A stretch of DNA of 64,000 nt from Sporosarcina cyprini (GCF_022048975.1 NZ_JAKMHX010000030.1:558001-622000); one strand, 5' to 3'. Shown: positions 8,444-17,848, numbered from the stretch's first letter. Notes: a model not told the origin generated them from the letters alone. Translations and numbers: made by a program.

Positions 8444-9198
8444 TCCATTTCCTCTTCTTTCTTTCCAATCAAGTGACCCGCTTCTCCTAATACTTGTTTC
8501 TGCTGTTCAAACAGCTCCCGGATTCCCTGTTCAGCCAAATCCAACAGACCGTTCATTTCGTCACGGGAAAACGTCGATTCCTCTCCAGTGCCTTGAATTT
8601 CAACGAAATGTCCACTGCCAGTCATGACGACATTCATATCGACTGCCGCCGAGGAGTCTTCTATATAATCAAGATCCACAATCAATGTGCCTTCTTCTGT
8701 TTTACCGACACTTGTTGCCGCCAGGAAATCGATAATCGGGAAAGCCTTGAGTTCTTTCTCTTTCGATAGCTTTGTTACCGCAAGGACCATTGCCACAAAT
8801 GCACCTGTGATTGAAGCCGTACGGGTTCCCCCATCTGCCTGGATGACGTCACAGTCAATCCAGATCGTTCTTTCGCCAAGTGCTTCCAAGTTCGTGACGG
8901 CACGCATAGCTCTGCCGATTAACCGCTGTATTTCCATTGTTCTCCCGCCGACCTTACCACGGGATGATTCTCGCTGCGTCCGTTGCCCTGTAGCGCGCGG
9001 AAGCATGGAATACTCAGCAGTTACCCATCCTTTTCCACTCCCCCTTAAAAAGGGCGGTACGCGCTCCTCGATGGATGCAGTGCAAATTACTTTTGTATTG
9101 CCAACCGTTATGAGGACAGAGCCTTCCGGATGCAATAAATAATCGGTCTCAATGGAAACCGGGCGGATCATTTCTTCTGTTCTTCCGTCATGTCTCAT
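8440..9198 (-). CDS. rph: Ribonuclease PH
   Basis: 252 residues from the ATG at 9198 (MRHDGR), chosen because GGAGGTGA stands five bases upstream; a longer frame start overlaps that site. A phosphorolytic 3'-5' exoribonuclease that trims tRNA precursors. Family signatures include the RHDGR start, [18 protein letters not shown], a nearby RxxxR segment, and [20 protein letters not shown]. It heads the rph-rdgB-ysnB operon. In B. subtilis gerM lies between racE and rph, but here it does not. Confidence 0.95.
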   Translation of the reverse strand: MRHDGRTEEMIRPVSIETDYLLHPEGSVLITVGNTKVICTASIEERVPPFLRGSGKGWVTAEYSMLPRATGQRTQRESSRGKVGGRTMEIQRLIGRAMRAVTNLEALGERTIWIDCDVIQADGGTRTASITGAFVAMVLAVTKLSKEKELKAFPIIDFLAATSVGKTEEGTLIVDLDYIEDSSAAVDMNVVMTGSGHFVEIQGTGEESTFSRDEMNGLLDLAEQGIRELFEQQKQVLGEAGHLIGKKEEEME

Positions 9199-9259
9199 GC
9201 CGGTCACCTCCACGTATTCAGTACAGCCATCATCTTACCATAGTCCGTTTCCTCAAATC

Positions 9260-9293
9260 AAAAAACCGGATATCCTTTTTCAGGATACCCGGG
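9260..9293 (-). terminator. Terminator after racE
   Basis: On the minus strand CCGGGTATCC pairs with GGATATCCGG and is followed by TTTTTTG. It separates racE from rph. Confidence 0.75.
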
Positions 9294-9296
9294 CTG

Positions 9297-10091
9297 TCAT
9301 AATTTTATCTGTTTCACAATCGGTTCCTCGATCTCCAGCCAGTCTGATACGATGGAGCGGAACTCATGCACCTCTCCTGTCGTATAAAAAATAGGGGTGG
9401 CCGGGGAGGCAGCATCGCTTGTAAGTGCGTGCGCCATTAAAGCCTTTTCCACATCATGCACGGTCTCATTTGCAGAGGAAACGATCGTTACATCGCTTCG
9501 CAGCTGCGCTTTAATATGATCGTGCAAGAGTGGATAATGGGTACATCCCAGTATCGCCGTATCGAACGCCACCTCTTGGAGTGGCTTCAGCGTCTGATGG
9601 ATGATTCCGCTGACTTCATTCGTCTTATATCTGCCACTTTCGACAATTGGAACGAATTCCGGACAAGCCAATTGAAAAACAGAAGCACGGGACGACAACA
9701 GATGAATTGCTTCTGCATACGCCCCGCTATTTACAGTTCCCACCGTTCCGAGAACGACAATCTCACCGGTCGCTGATGCTTGCAAAGCAGCACGTGCGCC
9801 CGGTTCGATTACGCCGATGATCGGAAACGGAAATGTATCTTTTAAAATATCCAAAGCGACTGCAGTCGCCGTATTGCAGGCAACCACAAGCATCTTAATA
9901 TCCATCTTCGAGAGCGCTGACGCCATTTCGACAGTAAACTGGATGACTTCTTCAGCTGATCGCGGACCATATGGACAGCGTGCATCATCGCCTATATATA
10001 CGATCGGTTCATTAGGCAGCCGGTTGAGCAACTCCTTGACAACAGTCAAGCCCCCGACACCCGAATCGATCACTCCGATTGGTGCTTCCAC
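9297..10091 (-). CDS. racE: Glutamate racemase
   Basis: 264 residues. It converts L-glutamate to D-glutamate for peptidoglycan. Both catalytic cysteines are seen in VVACNTATA (about residue 71-79) and ILGCTHYPLL (about 181-190). The N-terminal DSGVGGLTV and GDDARCPYGPRS segments bind substrate. It lies next to the MarR gene ysmB as in B. subtilis, and its own terminator follows. Confidence 0.95.
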   Translation of the reverse strand: MEAPIGVIDSGVGGLTVVKELLNRLPNEPIVYIGDDARCPYGPRSAEEVIQFTVEMASALSKMDIKMLVVACNTATAVALDILKDTFPFPIIGVIEPGARAALQASATGEIVVLGTVGTVNSGAYAEAIHLLSSRASVFQLACPEFVPIVESGRYKTNEVSGIIHQTLKPLQEVAFDTAILGCTHYPLLHDHIKAQLRSDVTIVSSANETVHDVEKALMAHALTSDAASPATPIFYTTGEVHEFRSIVSDWLEIEEPIVKQIKL

Positions 10092-10100
10092 ACGAACCCC

Positions 10101-10559
10101 TCAATCCTTCTGCATTTCTTGGTGTAATTTTGTCAACATACGAGAGAATTCCTGCAACTCTTCATCATTAAAATCAGTCAACACGGAATTTAAGTAGTCT
10201 CTGCGCTTTTCGATCACTTCTTCGATGATGCGTTCGCCTTCACTTAGTAAATGAATCCTGACGACACGACGATCCTGTTCGTCACGAACTCTCTTAACCA
10301 GATTATTGTTCTCCATGCGATCTACTAAATCAGTAGTGGTACTAAATGCCAAATACATCTTGGTCGATAAATCGCCAATTGTCATATCACCATGTTCAAA
10401 AAGCCATTGCAAGGCGATGAATTGAGGAGGTGTAATCGTATAATTGCTTAATATTTTGCGACCTTGTTGTTTAATGATCCCTGCAATATACCGCAGTTCC
10501 TTCTCCATACGTGCGATATTATCATTGCTGTCGGGATGTGACTGTTGTTGTTCCAACAC
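10101..10559 (-). CDS. ysmB: MarR-family regulator YsmB
   Basis: About 152 residues if translation starts at the GTG at 10559, which has GGGAGC eight bases upstream; the frame extends six codons further without a better site. The winged helix-turn-helix is clear: ITPPQFIALQWLFEHG, LSTKMYLAFSTTTDLVDRME, and a DEQDRRVVRIHLLSEG wing. Helices at both ends form the dimer interface. Position between racE and gerE matches YsmB of B. subtilis. Its target and ligand are unknown. Confidence 0.85.
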   Translation of the reverse strand: MLEQQQSHPDSNDNIARMEKELRYIAGIIKQQGRKILSNYTITPPQFIALQWLFEHGDMTIGDLSTKMYLAFSTTTDLVDRMENNNLVKRVRDEQDRRVVRIHLLSEGERIIEEVIEKRRDYLNSVLTDFNDEELQEFSRMLTKLHQEMQKD

Positions 10560-10722
10560 GTTAACCAGCTCCCACAAAACAAATACTGTGTACTTATTGT
10601 CACCTTTTTTCTTTCATAACGCAACAGTTTTACAGAATAACGACATAGACAATATTTTCATAGTACCCTTTTGGTTAGACAATGCTGGCAGCTATTTCGT
10701 GACAACCACCAATCGTTCGTGC

Positions 10723-10947
10723 TTAATTCAGTTTCAACTCCCCTAATCGCAACAATTCGACAATCGCTTGAGCTCTGCCTGAAACCCCGAGTTTTTGAAT
10801 CGTATTCGAGATGTGGTTCCTTACAGTCTTTTCGCTTATGCCGAGCCGTCCTGCGATCTCTTTTGTCGTATGATCATCTACCAAAAGATCAAATATCTCT
10901 CTCTCCCTTGCTGTAAGCAAAGAACGGTTGTTCATTTCTCCTGTCAA
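10723..10947 (-). CDS. gerE: Sporulation regulator GerE (LuxR-type HTH)
   Basis: 74 residues, the usual GerE size, consisting of one LuxR-type DNA-binding domain: LTAREREIFDLLVDDHTTKEIA, then LGISEKTVRNHISNTIQKLGV. GerE controls late spore-coat genes in the mother cell. A TTG start is used, with AGGAGGGG eight bases upstream. A promoter that fits sigma-K lies just upstream (10977-11006), as known for gerE. It shows that the organism forms endospores. Confidence 0.95.
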   Translation of the reverse strand: MTGEMNNRSLLTAREREIFDLLVDDHTTKEIAGRLGISEKTVRNHISNTIQKLGVSGRAQAIVELLRLGELKLN

Positions 10948-10976
10948 GACGCGCCCCTCCTATCCAACGTTCACTT

Positions 10977-11006
10977 TACAATATGTCAGGAGGGATTATG
11001 CTGTGC
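10977..11006 (-). promoter_or_regulatory. Candidate sigma-K promoter of gerE
   Basis: On the minus strand the -10 is CATATTGTA, matching the CATANNNTA consensus that I remember. A GCACA -35 lies 16 bases upstream. It ends about 30 bases before the gerE start. Confidence 0.55.
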
Positions 11007-11009
11007 CGG

Positions 11010-11465
11010 CTAGATGGCGACTTTCTTTTGAAACTGCGACTTTTGTGCGTCGGTCCAAGGAACAGCTCTGCCTGTTTCCCGGTTTACTTGAACAATCGAA
11101 CCCCGTCCTGTAAACACAACATCCCCTTTTTCATTTTTCGACATATAGTGAAGGTCGACGGAGCTGTTTCCAATGGAGGCCGCTTTCACATAGATGGTAA
11201 GGGTTTCATCGAAATATACTTGTTTTCTGTAATCACATTGAAGATCGGCAACGACAGGTATTGTCGTCCCCTGCGGATCCAGCCAATCCTCCATCTGGCC
11301 AATTGTTTTTAAAAATTCGATACGGGCATATTCATAATAGGCAAATGTCACCGTGTTATTCAAATGTCCGTACATATCTGTTTCCGAAAAACGCACGGTC
11401 ACCGGAACCGAAAACTCAAACCCCGCTTCCCATGTTGCATAGTCCCCGATATAGCTTGGTATCAT
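11010..11465 (-). CDS. ysmA: YsmA-type acyl-CoA thioesterase
   Basis: 151 residues from the ATG at 11465, which has GGGAGAG six bases upstream; the ATG at 11471 abuts that site. A hot-dog fold 4HBT enzyme: VRFSETDMYGHLNNTVTFAYYEYARIEFL has the catalytic Asp and the NN-containing loop of the family. It should hydrolyse acyl-CoA esters, but the chain length is unknown. Upstream lies a FadR-type box (11489-11506), which ties it to fatty-acid regulation. Confidence 0.85.
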   Translation of the reverse strand: MIPSYIGDYATWEAGFEFSVPVTVRFSETDMYGHLNNTVTFAYYEYARIEFLKTIGQMEDWLDPQGTTIPVVADLQCDYRKQVYFDETLTIYVKAASIGNSSVDLHYMSKNEKGDVVFTGRGSIVQVNRETGRAVPWTDAQKSQFQKKVAI

Positions 11466-11488
11466 GATCATCTCTCCCTTTATTAAAA

Positions 11489-11506
11489 TGAATGAACATT
11501 CATTCT
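11489..11506. promoter_or_regulatory. FadR-type operator before ysmA
   Basis: TGAATGAACATTCATTCT matches 16 of 18 positions of the B. subtilis FadR box as I remember it (TGAATGAMTANTCATTCA). It is a near-palindrome 24 bases before the ysmA start, well placed for repression. Confidence 0.6.
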
Positions 11507-11565
11507 TTTATTATATCAAATTCGGAAGAAAATTTGAAGTTAACCAATAAAAGGGTGCCGTAACC

Positions 11566-11607
11566 AAAAAAAGAACCTCCCAGGGGTCATTACCCGCCGG
11601 GAGGCTC
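11566..11607 (-). terminator. Terminator of the sdh operon
   Basis: On the minus strand GAGCCTCCCGGCGGGT pairs with ACCCCTGGGAGGTTC and is followed by seven T residues. It lies just after sdhB. Confidence 0.85.
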
Positions 11608-11618
11608 TTGCGCAAATC

Positions 11619-12416
11619 TTAGTCTACCATATGGTCGCTTCCGAAGAAGTTCTTGAACATTTGTACGGTAGTTGCACGGTTCATCGCTGCGATGGACGTT
11701 GTCAAAGGAATTCCTTTCGGACAAGCGACGACGCAGTTTTGCGAGTTACCGCATTCACCGATACCGCCATCGGCCATAAGTGTTTCCAGACGCTCGTCAC
11801 GGTTCATCGCACCAGTTGGGTGAGAGTTGAACAAGCGAACTTGGGAAATCAAAGCTGGCCCGATGAAGTTCGTTTTATCATTGACGTTCGGGCACGCTTC
11901 AAGGCATACACCGCAAGTCATACATTTAGAAAGCTCGTAAGCCCATTGACGCTTGCGTTCCGGCATACGAGGACCGTCACCAAGATCATACGTACCGTCA
12001 ATTGGAATCCATGCCTTAACCCGCTTAAGGGAATCAAACATGAACTCACGATCGACAACCAAGTCACGGACAACCGGGAATGTGCGCATCGGCTCCAAGC
12101 GAATCGGCTGTGTCAATTGGTCGATCAATGCTGTACAAGATTGACGCGGACGGCCATTGATGACCATCGAACAAGCACCACAAACTTCTTCCAGACAGTT
12201 CATGTCCCAGTTTATAGGCGTCGTTTTTTTGCCTTCTGCATTTACCGGATTTCTCCGGATTTCCATCAAAGCCGAAATGACGTTCATATTCGGCCGATAG
12301 TCTATTTCAAAGCTTTCCCAATAAGGTTTGGAATCAGGAGTATCTTGGCGTTGAATCTCAAAACGGACCGTTTTTTTAGCAGTTGCCTCTTTTACGGCAG
12401 TAGTTTGCTCACTCAC
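11619..12416 (-). CDS. sdhB: Succinate dehydrogenase iron-sulfur subunit
   Basis: 265 residues from the GTG at 12416, with AAAGGAGA nine bases upstream; a TTG three codons earlier sits on the ribosome binding site. The subunit relays electrons from FAD to quinone. The 2Fe-2S ligands are in NCLEEVCGACSMVING and a later Cys, and the 4Fe-4S/3Fe-4S ligands in CMTCGVCLEACPNV and GNSQNCVVACPKGIP. It is the last gene of sdhCAB, starting just after the sdhA stop. Confidence 0.95.
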   Translation of the reverse strand: MSEQTTAVKEATAKKTVRFEIQRQDTPDSKPYWESFEIDYRPNMNVISALMEIRRNPVNAEGKKTTPINWDMNCLEEVCGACSMVINGRPRQSCTALIDQLTQPIRLEPMRTFPVVRDLVVDREFMFDSLKRVKAWIPIDGTYDLGDGPRMPERKRQWAYELSKCMTCGVCLEACPNVNDKTNFIGPALISQVRLFNSHPTGAMNRDERLETLMADGGIGECGNSQNCVVACPKGIPLTTSIAAMNRATTVQMFKNFFGSDHMVD

Positions 12417-12421
12417 TTCCG

Positions 12422-14176
12422 TCAATCTCCTTTCTTCGCGGAATAATCGCGTTTACGCGGTGGAATCAATGATACATCGACTTCCTCATAAGAGATAATC
12501 GGTGCAGACTTGCCATCGAATTCCGCAATCGTCGTTTTCAAGAAGTTATCATCGTCACGGTTCGGGAACTCCGGCTTATAGTGGGCTCCACGGCTTTCGT
12601 TACGATTCAATGCTCCCAGCGTAATGACGCGAGCCAAGTATAGCATATTCTTCAATTGACGAGTAAATGTCGCGCCTTGGTTAGACCATTTTTGCGTATC
12701 CGTAATATTAATGTTTTCATATCGCTCCAAAAGCTCTTGAAGCTTGTAATCAGTTTCTTGAAGGTTTTTATTGTAACGAACAACTGTAACGTTATCCGTC
12801 ATAACCTCACCAAGTTCACGGTGGAGTACGTATGCATTTTCCGTACCGTCCATCTTCAAGGTTGCATCCCACTTCTGCTGCTCGTCTTTAATAGCTGTTT
12901 CGAAAATGGAGGAAGGAAGCTCTTCAGCCGTCCGTTTTACGCCTCTCATATACTTGACAGCTTCCGGACCTGCAACCATACCGCCGTAGATGGCAGAAAG
13001 AAGCGAGTTAGCGCCGAGACGGTTCGCACCGTGCTGTGAATAATCACATTCACCTGCCGCAAATAGGCCAGGAATGCTTGTGTGCTGTTCGTAGTCGACC
13101 CATAGTCCACCCATTGAATAGTGAACGGCAGGGAAGATTTTCATTGGAACTTTACGAGGGTCTTCCCCTGTAAATTTCTCATAGATTTCGATGATGCCGC
13201 CAAGCTTGATATCCAACTCATGCGGATCTTTATGGGAAAGGTCAAGGTATACCATGTTTTCCCCGTTGACACCCAATTTTTGATTTACGCAGACATCAAA
13301 AATTTCACGTGTTGCAATATCACGTGGTACAAGGTTTCCGTAATCCGGATATTTTTCTTCAAGGAAGTACCAAGGCTTGCCATCTTTATACGTCCAGATC
13401 CGTCCGCCTTCACCACGAGCCGATTCACTCATAAGGCGAAGCTTGTCGTCTCCTGGAATCGCAGTCGGGTGGATTTGGATAAATTCACCGTTCGCATATT
13501 TAGCACCTTGCTGATAGACGATGGATGCCGCAGAACCTGTATTGATAACAGAGTTCGTCGATTTTCCGAAGATGATCCCAGGTCCGCCAGTCGCCATGAT
13601 GACAGCATCACCTTTGAACGCTTTAATCTCCATCGTTTTCATATTTTGCGCTTTAATACCGCGGCAAACCCCTTCGTCATCCATGATGACTCCAAGGAAT
13701 TCCCAGTGCTCATACTTTTGAACTAAGCCTGCCACTTCAAAACGGCGTACTTGCTCATCAAGTGCGTAAAGAAGCTGCTGTCCTGTCGTAGCGCCAGCGA
13801 AAGCCGTACGGTGATGCAATGTACCACCAAAACGGCGGAAATCCAATAATCCTTCCGGAGTACGGTTGAAAGTTACTCCCATCCGGTCCATCAAACGGAT
13901 GATTCCTGGTGCCGCTTCAGTCATTGCTTGGACCGGCGGCTGGTTAGCCAAGAAGTCTCCTCCGTATACAGTGTCGTCAAAGTGGATGGCTGGTGAATCG
14001 CCTTCCCCTTTCGTGTTCACTGCCCCGTTAATGCCGCCTTGTGCACAAACGGAGTGGGAGCGTTTCACCGGAACGAGCGAGAATAAGTCGACTGAGACTC
14101 CATCTTCTGCTGCTTTGATGGTAGCCATCAAGCCCGCAAGACCGCCTCCGACGACAATCAATCTGCCTTTAGCCAT
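12422..14176 (-). CDS. sdhA: Succinate dehydrogenase flavoprotein subunit
   Basis: 584 residues from the ATG at 14176 (MAKGRLIVVGGGLAG), chosen because GAGGAG lies nine bases upstream. It oxidises succinate to fumarate with covalently bound FAD. Visible: the GGGLAG dinucleotide fold, SHSVCAQGGIN with the FAD-linking His region, HPTAIPGDDKLRLMSESARGEG around the active site, and GEC..SQHGANRLGANSLL. It belongs to the TCA cycle and respiratory complex II. Confidence 0.97.
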   Translation of the reverse strand: MAKGRLIVVGGGLAGLMATIKAAEDGVSVDLFSLVPVKRSHSVCAQGGINGAVNTKGEGDSPAIHFDDTVYGGDFLANQPPVQAMTEAAPGIIRLMDRMGVTFNRTPEGLLDFRRFGGTLHHRTAFAGATTGQQLLYALDEQVRRFEVAGLVQKYEHWEFLGVIMDDEGVCRGIKAQNMKTMEIKAFKGDAVIMATGGPGIIFGKSTNSVINTGSAASIVYQQGAKYANGEFIQIHPTAIPGDDKLRLMSESARGEGGRIWTYKDGKPWYFLEEKYPDYGNLVPRDIATREIFDVCVNQKLGVNGENMVYLDLSHKDPHELDIKLGGIIEIYEKFTGEDPRKVPMKIFPAVHYSMGGLWVDYEQHTSIPGLFAAGECDYSQHGANRLGANSLLSAIYGGMVAGPEAVKYMRGVKRTAEELPSSIFETAIKDEQQKWDATLKMDGTENAYVLHRELGEVMTDNVTVVRYNKNLQETDYKLQELLERYENINITDTQKWSNQGATFTRQLKNMLYLARVITLGALNRNESRGAHYKPEFPNRDDDNFLKTTIAEFDGKSAPIISYEEVDVSLIPPRKRDYSAKKGD

Positions 14177-14237
14177 TATTGTTTCACTCCTCAAATTTTA
14201 CATAGTCACATAGTTCTTATATGCCAGCTCTGCCGGA

Positions 14238-14846
14238 TCAAACGAATGCAAGCAATGCTTGTACGCCGATGACGGAAAGAACCAAGAATGCGATGATCGT
14301 AATATAAGATACGATGGTTTGGGAACGTGGAGATTGTGCAAGTCCCCATGTAACGCAGAATGACCATAGGCCATTTGCCAAGTGGAAAGTTGCAGAAACC
14401 ACACCAAGAATGTAGAACACAAGCATGAACGGGCTTGATAGGATGTTAGCCATCATATCAAAGTTCACTTCTGCTCCAAGAGCTTTTTGGATTCGTGTTT
14501 CATAAATATGCCATGCAATGAAAATGACGAGGAATACACCCGTCACACGTTGAAGAAGGAACATCCAGTTACGGAACGTCCCATAGCGCTGTACATTGTT
14601 TTTCGCAGTGAAAGCTATGTAGACACCGTAGAACGCGTGGAACATTAATGGAATATAAATGACAAACCATTCCAAGAAAAGAACGAAAGGCAAGTTCCCC
14701 ATAAAATTGGACGCGTTATTGAATGCTTCTTCACCGCGAGTTGCAAAGTGGTTGACTACCAAGTGCTGGGTAACGAATAACCCAACCGGAATGATTCCGA
14801 GCAATGAATGCAGTCGGCGCAAGTAAAAATCTGATTCTCTCGACAA
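14238..14846 (-). CDS. sdhC: Succinate dehydrogenase cytochrome b558 subunit
   Basis: 202 residues with five hydrophobic spans. It is the membrane anchor of the Bacillus-type enzyme, carrying two hemes and the quinone site. Family features: SDFYLRRLHSLLGIIPVGLF at the start, QHLVVNHFATRG, His residues in spans (FHAFYG, AWHIYE, FHLANG) that serve as heme ligands. First gene of sdhCAB. Two inverted repeats lie upstream. Confidence 0.95.
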   Translation of the reverse strand: MSRESDFYLRRLHSLLGIIPVGLFVTQHLVVNHFATRGEEAFNNASNFMGNLPFVLFLEWFVIYIPLMFHAFYGVYIAFTAKNNVQRYGTFRNWMFLLQRVTGVFLVIFIAWHIYETRIQKALGAEVNFDMMANILSSPFMLVFYILGVVSATFHLANGLWSFCVTWGLAQSPRSQTIVSYITIIAFLVLSVIGVQALLAFV

Positions 14847-14903
14847 GTCTTTTACCCTCCCTTATTTATGAGCCAGCAAATCAATTGCAGAACTGATCGT
14901 CCC

Positions 14904-14959
14904 ATGAGCCTTTGACGGCATGGCTCTTCATGGTACAATATATAACATGTACATTGTAC
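14904..14959. promoter_or_regulatory. Inverted repeats between sdhC and yslB
   Basis: ATGAGCC at 14904 pairs with GGCTCTTCAT ending near 14931. GTACAAT at 14933-14939 pairs with ATTGTAC at 14953-14959. The second repeat contains -10-like TACAAT on both strands, so this may be the divergent promoter region. It could also bind a regulator. Confidence 0.4.
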
Positions 14960-15060
14960 TCCTCACTTTTGAGCAGGTCAAGGCGATCTGGACTTTTATA
15001 TACCCCTTACTTACTGGAATCACACAACCAGATTTTTCTTCCGAAAGGATTGCATGACAA

Positions 15061-15477
15061 GTGGAAAAACCTACATATGAATCACCGACACGGCTCGGAT
15101 ACGAAATATTGCGCGATCATGTATTACCGACGATCTTAGGACAGCACGAAGATGACATCTTATATTGGTCAGGCAAGGATGTCGCACGGAAATTCCCGAT
15201 CTTTGAAACGGATGAGCTGCCCTCCTTTTTCACAGAAGCAGGATGGGGTCAGCTTACATTGGAAAAAGAAGACAAAGATGAGATGCAGTTCGTCTTAGGT
15301 CCGATCGAACGACTTGTCATTGAAAATCGGTCTTATCAATTGGAAGCGGGTTTTATTGCCGAACAGCTTCAAAAACTGAATGGGTTTCTGACCGAATGCT
15401 ATGGACAGAAAGAAATCCAACATGACCGTGTCCGTTTTATTGCCAAGTGGGATGTCAAAACAATAGTAGAAAATTGA
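15061..15477 (+). CDS. yslB: YslB family protein (DUF2507)
   Basis: 138 residues from a GTG start; the preceding codons include a stop, so no longer start exists. The sequence PTRLGYEILRDHVLPTILG and the IERLVIENRSYQLEAGFIAEQ segment are typical of this Bacillales protein, whose fold resembles the H-NOX/V4R-type ligand-binding domain. Its role is unknown. It is transcribed opposite to its neighbours sdhC and uvrC. In B. subtilis lysC follows yslB, but here uvrC does. Confidence 0.85.
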   Translation: MEKPTYESPTRLGYEILRDHVLPTILGQHEDDILYWSGKDVARKFPIFETDELPSFFTEAGWGQLTLEKEDKDEMQFVLGPIERLVIENRSYQLEAGFIAEQLQKLNGFLTECYGQKEIQHDRVRFIAKWDVKTIVEN

Positions 15478-15606
15478 TTATCGCACTCCCTAGACTCGAT
15501 CTTGTGGATAAAGCCGACCATCGCTTTGTCTGCAAGGCGATAGTCTGGCATTCTTTTACTTCCCATACTCTACCGAAAAGTTTTTTCTTCTATTATGCAG
15601 AACTCC

Positions 15607-17391
15607 CTACTCTTTCGCTTCTTCGCTAAAATGCTCCATTACCTGTTTCGCAACAGAAACCGGAAGACCCGCCTCTTTCAGTTCATCCACACTGGCTGTT
15701 TTTATCTTCTTCATAGAACCGAAATGCTTCAACAACTGTTTTTTTCGCTTGGCGCCTACGCCAGGAATCGAATCAAGGGAAGAAGCTAAAGATCCCGCGT
15801 CCCGCCGCTGTCGGTGAAACGTAATCGCAAACCGATGCACTTCGTCCTGAATCCGCTGAAGTAAATAGAAGGCTTCGCTCGTCTTCTTTAATGGTACAAT
15901 CTCGATCGGATTGCCATAAAGCAACTGCGCCGTCTGGTGCTTGTCATCTTTCGCCAACCCTGCAATCGGGATGGATAACCCGAGTTCGTCCTCAATGATT
16001 TCCCGCGCAATTTCCATCTGGCCTTTTCCTCCATCAATAATGATCAAGTCCGGCAAAGGCAGATTCTCTTTCAATACACGGATATAGCGTCTGCGGACTA
16101 CTTCCCGCATCGCTCCATAATCATCATGCGCCGCAGCTGTTTTGGTCTTATATTTGCGGTAATCCTTGCGGTTCGGCTTGCCGTCGACAAAAGATACCAT
16201 AGCCGAAACAGCATCGACACCACCCGTATGCGAGTTATCGAACGCTTCAATTCGGAACGGCGTTGCAATGTTCATGGCCTCACCCAGTTCGTCACAGGCG
16301 CCGATTGTTCGCTGTTCTTGCCGTTCAATCAATTGGAATTTCTCCTGCAATGATATTTTCGCATTTTTCGCTGCAAGTTTGACAAGATCTTTCTTCTTCC
16401 CTCGTTGCGGGATATAGCTGTTTGTTTGGAGTAGCTGCTTCACAATTTCCAAATCGACTCCGTCCGGCAATAAAATTTCCTTCGGAAGTAAATGGCCCGT
16501 CTTTCCGTAAAATTGACCGATATACGTGAGAAATTCATCTTCAGGATCCTGGTAAAGTGGAAAAATGGAGACATCCCGTTCAATCAGTTTCCCTTGCCGT
16601 ACAAAAAAGACTTGGACGCACATCCACCCTTTTTCTACCGCATAGCCGAAAATATCCCGATCCGTGAAATCATTCATTGTCATCGTCTGCTTCTCCATGA
16701 CAGCCTCGATGTTGGCAATCTGATCGCGGTATTCTTTCGCCCGCTCAAACTCCAGATTTTCTGCCGCAACTTGCATTTTTTCGGTCAGTTCCTTTTTCAC
16801 CGTCTTATAGCCGCCATTCAGAAAACGGGTAATGTTGTCGGTCATCTCTTTATACGTCTCGACTGCAACCTCATTAACACAAGGGGCTAGACATTGTCCT
16901 AAATGGTAATAAAGACAAACACGATCCGGCAATGTATGGCATTTCCGGTAAGGATAAAGCCGGTCGAGCAGCTTTTTTGTTTCATGGGCAGCCGTTGCAT
17001 TCGGATAAGGACCAAAATATTTTCCTTTATCCTTTTTCAGTAACCGGGTCACAATGAGTTTAGGATGCCGTTCAGAAGTCAGCTTCAAATAAGGATACGT
17101 CTTGTCATCCTTCAGCATGATATTGTATTTAGGATCATATTGTTTGATCAAATTCAGTTCGAGGATAAGCGCTTCGATATTGGATGACGTGACAATATAC
17201 TCAAAATCCTCGATTTCACCGACAAGCCGCTGGGTCTTCGCATCGTGGCTGCCCGTAAAGTAGCTTCGCACCCTGTTTTTCAGGATTTTTGCTTTCCCCA
17301 CATAAATAATCGTCCCCTGCCTGTCTTTCATAAGGTAACAGCCTGGCAGATCAGGCAGAAGAGCGAGTTTTTGTTCAATTAAGTCATTCAT
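15607..17391 (-). CDS. uvrC: Excinuclease ABC subunit C
   Basis: 594 residues, the normal size. UvrC makes the two incisions around DNA damage together with UvrB. Domains in order: GIY-YIG nuclease ([20 protein letters not shown], residues 14-33), a Cys-rich part, the UVR UvrB-binding motif near residue 200, an RNase H-like nuclease half ([17 protein letters not shown]) and C-terminal helix-hairpin-helix repeats ([18 protein letters not shown]). The start has AGGTGATATAG upstream, directly after the trxA terminator. Confidence 0.97.
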   Translation of the reverse strand: MNDLIEQKLALLPDLPGCYLMKDRQGTIIYVGKAKILKNRVRSYFTGSHDAKTQRLVGEIEDFEYIVTSSNIEALILELNLIKQYDPKYNIMLKDDKTYPYLKLTSERHPKLIVTRLLKKDKGKYFGPYPNATAAHETKKLLDRLYPYRKCHTLPDRVCLYYHLGQCLAPCVNEVAVETYKEMTDNITRFLNGGYKTVKKELTEKMQVAAENLEFERAKEYRDQIANIEAVMEKQTMTMNDFTDRDIFGYAVEKGWMCVQVFFVRQGKLIERDVSIFPLYQDPEDEFLTYIGQFYGKTGHLLPKEILLPDGVDLEIVKQLLQTNSYIPQRGKKKDLVKLAAKNAKISLQEKFQLIERQEQRTIGACDELGEAMNIATPFRIEAFDNSHTGGVDAVSAMVSFVDGKPNRKDYRKYKTKTAAAHDDYGAMREVVRRRYIRVLKENLPLPDLIIIDGGKGQMEIAREIIEDELGLSIPIAGLAKDDKHQTAQLLYGNPIEIVPLKKTSEAFYLLQRIQDEVHRFAITFHRQRRDAGSLASSLDSIPGVGAKRKKQLLKHFGSMKKIKTASVDELKEAGLPVSVAKQVMEHFSEEAKE

Positions 17392-17405
17392 CTATATCAC
17401 CTATC

Positions 17406-17440
17406 AAAAAACCGGGTTCCTGTATAGGTTCCCGGTTCTC
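17406..17440 (-). terminator. Terminator of trxA
   Basis: On the minus strand GAACCGGGAACC pairs with GGAACCCGGTT, followed by TTTTTTG. Confidence 0.8.
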
Positions 17441-17448
17441 GTAGTCAA

Positions 17449-17763
17449 TTACGCGTGTTTTTCGATCATTTCAGCTAGTTGTTCTTTCGGTTGGAAACCG
17501 ACAGCTTTATCTACGATTTCGCCATCTTTGAAAAGAACAAGTGTAGGAATGGACATGATGCCGAACTCACCAGCAGTCGCTTGGTTTTCGTCAACGTCCA
17601 CTTTTACGATTTTAGCTTTGCCATCCAAATCGCCATCAAGTTCTTCAAGAACTGGAGCGATCATTTTGCAAGGCCCACACCAAGTAGCCCAGAAATCGAC
17701 CAATACGAGTCCTTCTTTTGTTTGATCTTTAAAGTCTGAATCTGTAGCATGTACGATAGCCAT
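17449..17763 (-). CDS. trxA: Thioredoxin
   Basis: 104 residues, the standard size. WATWCGPCKMIAP carries the redox-active CGPC pair, and the cis-Pro loop is IMSIPTLVLFKDG. It reduces protein disulfides in the cytoplasm. AGGAGG lies before the start. A -10 TATAAT with the extended TG stands about 40 bases upstream (17803-17811), so it has its own promoter as well as its own terminator. Confidence 0.97.
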   Translation of the reverse strand: MAIVHATDSDFKDQTKEGLVLVDFWATWCGPCKMIAPVLEELDGDLDGKAKIVKVDVDENQATAGEFGIMSIPTLVLFKDGEIVDKAVGFQPKEQLAEMIEKHA

Positions 17764-17802
17764 TTTGTAATTCCTCCTTTTGAAAAATACAACTCTTCAT
17801 GA

Positions 17803-17811
17803 ATTATAGCA
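17803..17811 (-). promoter_or_regulatory. Extended -10 of the trxA promoter
   Basis: The minus strand reads TGCTATAAT. A GCCCC/GGGGGC hairpin lies just upstream of it. Confidence 0.5.
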
Positions 17812-17848
17812 TGCCCCTAGAAAGGGGGCTAAATTTATGCTTGACCAT

